From Maniola hyperantus (Eukaryota; Arthropoda; Insecta; Lepidoptera; Nymphalidae), in the NCBI RefSeq assembly GCF_902806685.2, contig NC_048556.1, positions 9,510,734 to 9,574,733 of the forward strand: a DNA stretch of 64,000 nt. Direction: 5' to 3'. The notes under the pieces are model-generated. The model did no database searches. It was not told the DNA's origin and worked only from the letters and a program-made list of their open reading frames with translations. Below, piece by piece: positions 25,101-37,100 of this stretch. The translations under genes and the position numbers were made by a program. Numbering within the stretch: position 1 is the stretch's first letter; each line of letters starts with the position of its first letter.

Positions 25101-28100
25101 ATAATTTCTCTCAGTGGTTAGAGAAGTGGTTTCTTCCTGTAGATCTTTCTAGATTTTAGCCCTTAATTTGTAACAGCTCTTATAGCACTGCCGTCTTATA
25201 CTATCTAAAAAGCGTTAACTGCAACAAATAGTTTCTAAAGAGTTCTTCTCAATCGTTCACTCTTCTCAGAGTCGTCGTGTCTATGAATTGGGTCTTGGAC
25301 TGTAGTAATAAAATGATATGATTTTTTGTATAGCGGTAGTTTATGGGGCTAGAATTCACCATTACAGAGAATAATTAAAAAAACATGTTTTTTTTTCATA
25401 ATTAATTCCCTGGTATGCACCTCTAACTTTTCGCAGTTATGTGCGATTTAAGTAATTAAATATCACTTGCTTTAACGGTGAAGGAAAACATCGCGAGGAA
25501 ACCTGCATGCCTGAGAGTTCTTCATAATGTTCTCAAAGATGTGTGAAGTCTACCAATCCGCACATGGTAGACTATTGCCAAAACCAGTGGCGTGCACAGG
25601 GTTTGAAGCCAGGGTAGGCACTAGTTAAGTAGGAGCCTGTTTACTGGCAGGTCACTATGGAAAATATGCATTGAGCTATTCAACTGGGGTAAGCATTGCA
25701 TTTATGCCTCTATGACCTGCACGCCACTGGCCAAAACCCTTCTCACTCTGAGAGGAGACCCGTTCTCTGTAGTGAGCCGGCGATGTGTTGATCATGATGA
25801 CTATGTCGTTTGAATGGTCCTCTATAGAAGCCCCTATCTGGACTATGAATTCCAGTGTTAGTTATGATTATCGTCTACTTGCTAATTCGGTGCTAAATCA
25901 CTCGTGTCCAGTATCTTGGTCAGTATCTTAGTCAGTCGGATCAATCGCATTCACCTCAATGCCCATATTGGTTTCAAGTGTATAACTAGACATTTTTGCA
26001 ATTTGTTGTGATTTCTATGTTGTTATAAATTTTGGAAATATCAATTCGTTTCTTGTGGTTTACTCTGAACAACATTTGAAAAGTGTGGTTTTTTATCATT
26101 GAAAGAGTATAGAGGTTATCTTCTCTATATATAAAAATGAATCGCTGAATGTGTTGCTGATCGCAAATCTCGAGAACAGCTGCACCGATTTCGCTAATTC
26201 TTTTTTCATAATATTCCTTGAAGTAGGTACGAGGATGGTTCTTTAAAAAAAATTAAAAAATCCTGAAAAAGAATCGACTGTTAGGCGGTACGAAGTTCGC
26301 CGGGATAGCTAGTATATATAAGAGAAGTTTCCACGTGAAAAAGGAGGAGAGGAGAGATCCGGTACGAGACGAAGATCTCGAAAACTTGATAGAATGACGT
26401 TTTGAATCGAAAGTTCTAAGTGGTTATAGGAATTGACTGCTTACATTTTTATTGATAACTAATTAGGAATACAAAAATTAGAGATTCAAAAGTTTATTGA
26501 AGCAAGAAATATGCTACCTGAAGAAGAGTTTAAGAACGCAATGATAGAATGTTGACACTGTTGAAAACTTGGGAAGTGTTGGTCGGAACTAAAGTACAAT
26601 CGGAAGAGAGTGACAATCACTTGTGTAATTAAGCTTATTAAAATATAAATTGATTAGATGAAGTAGACTTTTTATGCTGTGTATTTGAATGGTTTTAAAA
26701 TTTAAAACATGATGCATTTCTAAAAAATCTACTCCACGCGAATAATCTAAATCTACGCTAGCGAATCCGCGGGTGTTGTTTAACTATATTTACTTACTTA
26801 ACTTAGTTATTTATAATTCATTGATGCGTGACATTTTCTCGTAAATGAAAGATTGATGCGTATTAATTAAATAAATTATTAACTTAGTACAATACTTAAT
26901 ATAAATTTCTAACGTGTTTAAGAAAGAAATAACTTATGTTGTTAATTAGATACGATATTATGATAAACTACAATTATTTAAGTATTTCTAATTCAAAAAT
27001 ACTTGTAAAAGTTTAGTTGAATAAAAAAAAGAAATTTGATATATTCATTTTATTATATGTGGTTACAGCGAGCTGGTCCAAACAAGAACACATAATGTAC
27101 CGCAGCAGAAAGTAATGTATAGGACATTTAGGAGATAGCAGATTTGTAGAGCGTTGTCCCTGTCATTGAGACCGACAAAACGACATATAGGTATGAGTGA
27201 CAGAGACAACACTCTACATTGTAGAGTGTTGTAGAGTCTACAAAGCCGAATTGTCATTCTAAAGGCCGATGCACATTACTTTCTGCCGTTTATACGTACG
27301 TACCTACCAATACATATAGTGAATCATAGAGAGATAGAATAAACAGACTAGAATAAACATAAGGTACTAACTTAAGTAATTAGTAATTAGGTAATAGGTA
27401 CATTCTTATCTATCTGAAAATTCAATGTGGTTTTCTTTATTTTTCAGATGAGCGGGAGGATGTACAAAAGAAAACATTTGCCAAATGGATAAACTCACAA
27501 CTCGCCAAGGTTTGTACTTGATTACTTTATTAAGAAATCTTAAAACTAGAAAACAACAATTGTCAAGTGCTTGTAAGGTAGGGAGGTCATGCTAGTTGCT
27601 AAAAACTTTGGTGTTCATAATTTTTTAAACGGTAGTTTTTTTAAGGTTCTCTACCCAAAGGGTAAAACGAGACCCTATGACTAAGACTCCGCTGTCCGTC
27701 CGTCTGTCACCAGGCTGTATCTCATGTTTTTTTCAAATTACCACAAATTCATGGTTTTCAGATTTTTCCCCGAATGTCAGCTATAAGACCTACCTACCTG
27801 CCAACTTTTATGATTCTACTATTTATATCTTCAACGGGAAGTACCCTGTAGGTTTCTGGACAGACAGACAGACAACAAAGTGATCCTATAAGGGTTCCGT
27901 TTTTCCTTTTGAGGTATGGAACCCTAAAAATATCTTAATTTTATTACTACAATCCAAGATCCTATTCTAAGCTTCAAAGTTTGGAACTTCGTCTCGTCTC
28001 GTCTCGTCGTCGGAAAGTCTCTCATTCTACAGGATATATTTCGGAGATTGTGCCCAAGAACTTTTTGCCCTGGTTCCTCCTTCACCTTTCTACTATAGTA

Positions 28101-31100
28101 CCGCAAGGCATTGCCAAGGTCTGCACCTGTACGTAGTCGAAATTCCACGGATACGTACCTACTTCATGTAGTAACTACAAAAATGTTAATCGGTTCACCA
28201 TTAATGTAACCAGCGTGTGAATTGGTCTAAACTAGTTTATTAGAATATAAACTATTGTTACTCATTGACTACAAATTAGACTAAAACCGCGTATCGGATT
28301 TTTATTAATATTGATAGGGGCTTCAATCGCTTGAAAAAACCGCCGTTCTATTCACATCACACATGTATCAATTAAGGACAATTAGAGTTTCCATTGTAGT
28401 TAGCTGTAAAAAGTTTACTCACGCTGAAAACTAATTTGCTAACTTCCCGTTATAGATAAAGTTAGACCTAGTATTTACAGTAAGCGTGTGTTTCCACAAA
28501 AGAGGAACGGAACTGAGACGTGGCAATAAACCAAACTAGTTATTAATGATTTTAAGCTTATTTTGTTTTGATGTAGACTACCTAATGCTCGCGACTTAGT
28601 CCGCGTGGACTACACAAATTTCTAAACTCTATTTCACCCCCTTAGAGGTTGAATTATCAAAATCCTTTCTTAGCGGATGCCTACATCACATTAGCTATCT
28701 GCATGCCAAACAGCCCGATCCGTCTCGTAGTTTGAGCTGTGCGTTGACCCGCTAAAAAAGGATTTTACAAAATTCAACCCCTAAGAGGGTGAAATAGGGG
28801 TTTGAAATTTGTGTGGTCCACGAGGACGAAGTCGCGAGCATAAGCTAGTTCGTAATAAATAAGTATAGAGTTTTTCTGCAAGCTAATAGGCCTGTAACAA
28901 CTTTTGTTAAAACGTTTGCGTTGTTAAACATTTTGTGAACTTCCCGTTATTTTGAGTTAAAAATACTTGAGCTTGCATTTAAGAGCATTAATGTAATGTT
29001 ACACGTCGGTTAATTCAACCACTTAAACTAATTGTAAGTGCAGAAAAAAGGAAAACTCTAGAATCGGCGATAGCAAGTCATATATATATTTAAGACATTA
29101 TCTAGTTACAGCGGTCGCCGGCCGACCATCAGATTTTATTTATTTATTTAAACAACTTTATTGTTCGCAAAATTACAGAGAGTAAGAATACAGGATACAC
29201 TAAAAAAAACAAAGGGCGACCTTATCACTAAAGTGATCTCTTCCAGGTAACCTAACTTATAGAACTGTAAGATCTTATTAGTAGAAAAGATTTTTCGCCT
29301 AAATTTTTTTTCCGACCTTTTAGCAGACTATACAGGTGTTGGAAATGTCCTACTTAACTGATAGTTTACTGAATCACTTTACTCTTGTGTATTTCAGAAT
29401 GGAAAGCCGTTAGTAGAAGACCTATTCCAAGACCTGCGCGATGGAGAAGTGCTGCTGTCCTTACTGGAGATACTCACCGCACAGCAGTTTGTGAGTAATA
29501 TCTTTTGAGATTTTAATTGTATTGAATAAAGAACTAGCAAACTTAGCGTTATTGTTATACTGACTAAACACAATCCAATACCAATAACCATTTGCCTCAT
29601 TTTGTAGTTTTAGTGATTTAGTATTTTTCAAACCCGCAATGTGTAGCGTGCAAAACTGCGGTCAATGCCCCACCTACGACGCGGCATTGACTCCGAGTGG
29701 CCTACTTATGCAACGTTCGTTGACCTCTAGCGTCAATCAGATGTTTTATTTGCAATATATCGTGAACTTTTACAAAATATAGGTTTTTTTTTTTGCGTTT
29801 TTTTGTAGTATCATATCAGTTATGTACTATCACCTGTCTTCGTTTTTACTAGCGTTCTGGTTACACCCTGTATAAAAAACTGTAGATTGTTAAACATGTC
29901 TCCACCTGTCACAGAAACGCGAACGCGGACATATGCGTGTACACCAACTCAACAATGTGAACGCAGCGCTACGGGCCTTAGCTGCGGCAGGGGTGCGTCT
30001 CGTCAACATCAGCAGCGGAGACATTGTCGATGGCAACCCTAAGCTTATTCTCGGTAAGGCTCAGCCCTATTTCCAATTAATAAAGCTTCCAACTGAATAC
30101 GGTCGCTTTTAACTTTAATTTGTCTGTTACTCGTTGAAACTAAAACTGAACCGTTTGAGTGAATCACGATTTGGTCCAGAATAATATGTTTAGAATTTAA
30201 AACTGGTGACCCTGATGCTTGCAGATCTTCTGCACCAAACCATAGAAAAAATCTTATGAAAACTGTAGAATTCAAAAATTCGTTACGTAGAGGACATTGT
30301 ACAATATGCCAGCAAATAAATCCAAGATGTTCTACTCATTTAAACTAAGTAAATTTTTTAATGCTAAAAGAATTTTAATTCCAGGTCTAGTATGGAGTAT
30401 AATTTTGCACTGGCAAGTACATTACCATCTAAAGGAGTTGATGTCAGAACTGCAACAGACCAATTTGGAGAAAACGCTACTCGCCTGGTGCCGGACACAC
30501 ACGCAGGTAAGACAAAAATAGACTTTCTCTGGGACTTCCACTTCTTCTTCTTCTTTCTTCTTTGGGGCTATACAGGTCCTTGCTATCCCTGAATCACTGC
30601 GACCGTCTCCGATCTATTGTGTTAGCCTCCACTTCACACTTCCTTATCAAATCCTGTGGCCGCCAGATACAGCAGCACCTTCTTGACTGGAATTGAAGTA
30701 ACATCCTCCGGATAAATGATATGTCTCCCTAGGTGGACGCTACGTTTGTGCATCAGAGCAGGGCAGAAGCAGATAATGTGCATCAGAGTCTCGGGAGACT
30801 CGTGGCACAGCCTGCAGATGTCCGAGCCCTGGAGCTTAAGGTTATACATGTGCCTTTTCAGGCCACAGTGACCCGTTAAAGCTCGCACCAGGATGCACAT
30901 GTTACTTCTGTTAAGCGACAGCACCTCAGATGCTACCTTCTTGCTGAAGGATTTAACCAGCGCTTTCGAGTGGTTTAACCCTGGCAAGTTTCTCCAGCGG
31001 TTGAGTGTGTCATAGTAGCAATAGGTTAGAAGGGTGAGTTGAACCAGGCTTTTAGGTATACCGCAGACAGGCTCTGGGCCTATCTGAGGACTTCCACTTA

Positions 31101-34100
31101 GTCTAGCTAGGAGTTTTTCTAATTAGATTAAAATTCGAAAACTACTCTGACGAAATTTCTGATTTGATTGAAACCTGATCATCTATTTTTTTTTTTATAA
31201 AGTTGTTACAGGGATGAATCAAGTAGCTCAAATGCGATTTGGGTTATGCTAATCATCGAGGAGTATGTTTTCTATCAAAAGCCGTAGTTCTGGAATAAAC
31301 ATAAGCCAGAACCAAATGCAGAAAATGTACTCTCTAAAACTAAACTAACTTGACAAGACTATAGAAGTTATATACTTTTCTGCAGATTACAATATTATGG
31401 CATTATTATTACAATAAAACTCAAAGCTAGCCTTATCTAATTACTATATAAATCATGACCGCGTGGAATGGTGCCAAGAATACTGGCTGCATTTCCGCGC
31501 TGGACAGCCAGGCTGATCCGTTGCGCAAAAAATGAGCCAGCCCTTCTGTCACCAGATGAGGCTATTAACCGCGGTGAAATGTCTCGTAAAAAATTTTTAG
31601 CACTAAGACTCCATGGCCCCAGGGTCTCCACGGCAAACGGCAAAAATATGTAACTCTGTATATGAGAGGCATACTTGCGCCGCTTGCCGTTTTCAGCTGT
31701 TTCTGCTGCGGCTCCCGGTCTTGATGCTGTCTTCCTGATATGACACGGGGCCAATGTGTCAACGCAAGTTGCGTCCCACATTAGCGCCCGTCCCCGTTCC
31801 CAGGGAACCAGCGTCAATCCATCAGGTCTCTTGCCATCATCCCGACTAATCCCTGCCGGCTCAATGAGCGCAGGAATATTTATGGTGGCAAGAGCTCTTT
31901 TAATTGTATCGTTAAGAGAGCCATGCCTAAAAAGCCTACCAGAGCTCCTTTGGCAAGAGAGTCCGTGGATTCCAAATTTATCAACCTCTTTTCCACACGG
32001 ACATCTGTGCTGATGGCACAGTGGTGTTGCCAATCTGAGACCTAGAGCCACACGAAAACTTTCGTTATCTAAAAGTGTGCCGAGATTTTTTGATGGCCAG
32101 GCATGCAGCCAATACCCAGATTCCTTATTTGTTAGTACTACCAATTACAATAGTATGGGGCAGAAAGTAATGTACATCAGCCTTTAGAATGACATTTCGG
32201 CTTTGTAGAGCGTTGTCTCTGTCACTCATACCTATATCACGTTTTGTCGGTCTCAATGACAGATACAACCATCTGCTATCTCCTAAAAGTAGATGTCCAT
32301 TACTTTCTGCCGCGCACTGTAGATGGTAAAGAAGTAGAAGTTATAAACAAATAAAACAAAGTATAACAACTAAATCAATATAATCATAAGATCCTTTTTT
32401 TGACTAAAAATAATAAACCCTTTCACAATGTTCTCTACATTGTGAAAAGGTTGATATAATATTATTTTTAGTCCTTTCAACTAAATCTAATAGCAACCCT
32501 TAATTGTAAAACATCACTTTACAGAACTACATGGGTGTTAAAGTCGAGAACTTCACATCGTCATGGTCAGACGGGCTGGCATTTAACGCGTTGCTGCACA
32601 GATGGAGACCACAACTCTTCGACTATTCCACGTTATTGCGCTTGACAGCCGCGCAAAGGCTCGAACACGCTTTTGCTTTGGCCCAAAGACACCTGGGGAT
32701 TGACCGCCTGTTAGACCCTGAAGGTAACAATTTTTTACACAAGTTAACAAACATAGATTTTGATTGTGACTGAAAGCCAATTGGACGTTATAAAAACGCG
32801 CGCAGTCTTAAATAAACGTGACGCGTACGCGAACTGACCCCCTTGATAAAAGACCCCGGATGGGTTCGAAACTAACGTCGACTGGATACGTGAGTATAGC
32901 CGTAGAAATATACTATATATAATGTTATAAAAAAGCCAAAATAAAATCGGTGTCTCGACTCTCAAGGAAAGAGCTGATATGGTGTACAGTACACGACAGA
33001 ATGTACATCGGCCATTAGAATGACCATTCGGCTTTGTATAGCGTTGTCTCTATCACTCATACCTCATACTCAACGCTCTACAAATCTGCTATCTCCTAAA
33101 TGTCGATATACAATATTTTCTGCCTCGCATTGTACACATACTCTTTCTTACCCACACCCCTTGAAAAAGATTGATGATGCATGGCAGATTATCTTGACGT
33201 GTGGTAACCAATGCGGGAAGCAGAGTATCCACGTGATATGCCAGCCAACTACAAAGACGGAATCACGGTAATGACCATCTATATGAGAATCAAACCTAAA
33301 ATATGAGTTCTGCTCATTCAAGCCCTTAGATCCTTGCCTTGAATCGAAGTTACCGAACCCATATCTTTCCGAAAATTTTCTGAAAGATTCAGTTGATTAG
33401 ATTTAACTCCTGTTTATTGTAAGCTTATTATAGTTCACCAACTCACTTCGATAATATTTTTTTCTTCCATTTCAGATGTGAACACGCCAAATCCAGATAA
33501 AAAGTCAATAATGATGTACGTAATGTGCCTGTTCCAATCATTGCCTCATGCAAGTGAAGAAGTCGCCCATACAGAAAATGCAGAACAAGTAAAGCATACG
33601 GAAGGACCTTCAGACACTGGAGATGAACAGACTAGCCCTGTTGATGCTAATGCTGAGGTACAGATCTAAATCTTGTCCTTATATCTTGTTCTTTATTATT
33701 GCCAATATTCCTACCAGAATTTGTTGACCAGGAATGTTATAAAATTATGTGGTAGTAAGGAAAAAAGTAGTTAGGTGTCGAGGGACTCCTGAAAGAGGAG
33801 AACCATACTCTGTTTCACTCACTTATACCAGGTGATGTCCGTTCGTACTTTAGTTTCACTATTTTCCATTTGCGTCTTCATACCAAGCAACCGTTTAAAA
33901 AAGGTGGGATATTTTTTGTAAGAATTTTTATCCCACTTCTGATGTTTTATTCAATGTGTCTGAACCCAGCGGCTCCCAGCAAATGCGAGTCGCTAAATCC
34001 AGGTGACGCAAGACCGTGGCGAGTGGAAGTCCCTACAAGAGACCTTCCATGAGATGTCCAGCTGTGGACGTATATCAATTGACAATGATGACGATTATGT

Positions 34101-37100
34101 TTATTTTAAATCTGCAAAAATAAAAAAAAATAAAAAAAATAAGCCTTTTATTACTGAAAAAGGTACAAATTTACAATATTATTACAATTCTAAATGTGTA
34201 ATTAGATACATGCTTTTAGGTATAAGTACATAATATAGTTGCTTATAGTTACAGTAAACAAGTTGGTTTACAATATTTTCTGGTTTTTGTTTTATTTTAT
34301 AGAACACAATTTTTAAATTTATTAATACATCTGAATATTTAAAATTTTTGATACTAAATCACAATTTTTAAAAATTTGAAAAAACATTTATTTTTATTTT
34401 TATGGTAAGCTTAGACTTTTTAAAATCTGCAAACGTAAATCTTATTTCAGGTCGGTGGCGGAGGAAGTGGCGCGGCATCCCGCCCAGTATCAGTAGCAAC
34501 AACTTGCTCAGTAGAGTTAGGCACGTATGGCGCTGCATTAGAGGACGCACTTGCTGCTTTATTAGATGGGGAGGAGAGATTGAACGCTTCGCCGCTGCCG
34601 GAGGAGGGAGAAGACCAACCGGGCGCGTACCTTGCTGCACTCAAAGAACACTTCCACTCGCATGAGGTAAATATAGTGTATCCGGTTCGAAGGACCATTC
34701 TATGGAATTACTTATTAGAGTTACACATCCTCAAAGTCCCCCACTAGCATGTTAGTTAAATTCTAGTGATGAGCCAAAATAATGTAGCTAATTGCATCTA
34801 CTTATATGCAATTAATGACTTTTTATCGCGATGCGACTTGGTATAGAGACATCCGTGTATTATTTTGCGAATTACAAATATCCAATACTTTGTGGTACAA
34901 TTTAAAAAATCATGTGACTTAGGCTAGTGTCCCATTACCTCCAGGTTATACATTACATACTTTATTATATGTTATCCCACTTCTGATGTTCCGAATCCTA
35001 CTATCCTACTAATATTATAAATGTGAAAGTGTGGATGTTTGGATGTTTAGATGTTTGGATGTTTGTTACTCAATCACGCAAAAACTATTGGACGGATTTA
35101 GCTGAAATTTAGAATGGAGATAGATTATACCATGGATTAAGACATATGCTACTTTTTATCCCGGAAAATCAAAGAGTTCCCGCAGGATTTTGAAAAACGT
35201 AAATCCACGCGGACGAAGTCTACGACTACGACTACGACTACTTACGTCGTACGTAATAAATAATTAATTATTCATTACAGAAATTCCTATTGGAATTGTC
35301 AGAGCAGCAATGTCGCGTCGGAGCCGTGTTGGAAGAAGGCGCACGTTTAGTCCGAGAACAAGCCTTATCTAGAGATGAGGCCAATGAGGTGAAGAATCTT
35401 TCAGATATATTATTATTTGCTAATCCTTCATTTTCTTAGCTGCGATAGCCTAGTGGTTAGGACGTCCGCCTTCTAATCGGAGGTCGGGGGTTCGATTCCT
35501 GTGTGTCGAGTTATGTGTGTTTTAAGTAATTAAATATCACTTGCTTTAATGGTAATGGACCAGCCCCCCAATTGTGTAAGAATAACCATTTCATGGCTAT
35601 CGCAATCGTCCAGAAATTCTGCCATTTGATTGGTTGATTTGCTGTTTACATTTTTTCACAGCCAATCAAAGGGCAGAATTCTTGACGATTGCGATAGCCA
35701 TGAAATGGTTATTCTTACACAATTGGGGGGCAGATCGTGAGGAAACCTGCATGTCTGAGAGTTCTGCATAATATTCTCAAAGGTGTGTTAAGTCTGCCAA
35801 TCCGCACTGGGCTATGCCCTAATGAACTATGGTCTAAACCCTATTCTCATTTTGAGAGGAGATCCCTCATTTTCAGAGGAAATCACTCATTTTGAGAGGA
35901 GATCCCTTTCAAAATGAGAGGGATCTCCTCTCAAATGAGAGGGGCGCGTGCGCGAACGGACTCCCTTGAAAAAGGACCCCGGATAGGTTCGAAACTAATC
36001 AGGCTAACGTCGACTAAACACGTGAGTAAAGCCGGGACAGATATTATATATAATGGAAATCACTCACGATAGTTTAAACGCTAAAAGAGATCCCTCTCAG
36101 TAGTGAGCATGATGATGATCATGAATACTGTAAATCGCGCTAAACTTTGTTGATATTTTGCAGGTCCGGCTCCAAATGCGTTTGCTCAACCAACGCTGGG
36201 AACAGTTACGTTTAGGCGCTATGGACAAACAGGCGCGCGTACACCGCGCACTGATGCGGGCGCAACATCAGCAGCTCAATGCTTTTCGGTACGTAAAGAC
36301 CTTTTGAATACAGTACTACTGCTAGGCAAGTGCGCTCCATCTTAGGCTGCATGCTCACTTGCCAGAAGGTCTGATTGCAGCCAAGCGCTAGTCTAGAAAT
36401 TAAAAAGAAAAAACCGGCCAAGTGCGAGTCAGGATTTTGCACGATAATTCAAAAACTATGCATAAAAATAAATAAAAATCGGTTTTAGAATGCACAAGTG
36501 AAGCCCTTTCATATGATACCCCACTTGATATAGTTATCTTACTTCGAATATTGAAAATACTAATTATTAGTTCATGATCACAATTTTTTTTTTTTTGTGT
36601 GATATAACCCTAAATTCACGATTTTCAGATTTTTCCCCTAAAGCCAGCTTTATGACCCACCTACCTGCCAATTTTCATGATTCTAGGTCAATGGGAATAG
36701 ACAGACAGACAGACGGACAGACAGACAGACAACAAAGTGATCCTATAAGGGTTCCGTTTTTCCTTTTGAGGTACGGAACCCTAAAAACTATCACTTTGAT
36801 AAGTTGCATCAGCATAAATCGTCTAAACAGAAAAGCGCAATGTAATATAAAACCCAATGAAATACAGACCTTATTGCTTGATGTTAAGATTTTAAACACA
36901 AATACAACAGAGACTCATGTTATGACACTCATGACATCATTGACAGCTCGAACTTTATCTCTCGCAGCACCGCAGTCCGCAGTCCAAACGTGACAAATGA
37001 AAACAAAAATTAATCGTGGTATGTACCCGTTATATACATTAAAATATATCCCACTCATTATTTGCAGGCAATGGCTGACATCGACCGAGGACCGCATGTC

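Larger units (their letters stand above)
22929..25349. mobile_element. 2.4-kb non-autonomous element with long terminal inverted repeats
   Basis: The left end 22929-22997 (gccccataaactaccgctat, then cagtccaagaccc) is the inverse complement of the right end 25287-25349 (gggtcttggactg...atagcggtagtttatggggc), about 60 paired bases with few mismatches. Inside lie a MITE (23495-23650), a SINE-B and tandem repeats. No transposase frame is visible. A short frame at 23142-23399 has no family I recognise. Confidence 0.78.
9311..27447 (+). other. Dys: Dystrophin intron 1 (18.1 kb)
   Basis: Runs from gtgagt to ttttcag. Beyond the listed repeats it holds AT-rich unique sequence (9311-9880, 11050-11640, 17000-18500, 26320-27060), in which I see no exon. 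Large first introns often hold enhancers and alternative promoters, but none can be identified from sequence alone. Confidence 0.75.

Noticed and set aside
34402..34698. Open frames in other frames over exon 8, both strands
   Set aside because: Shadows of the GC-rich dystrophin exon; splice phase and the protein pattern support only the frame used.
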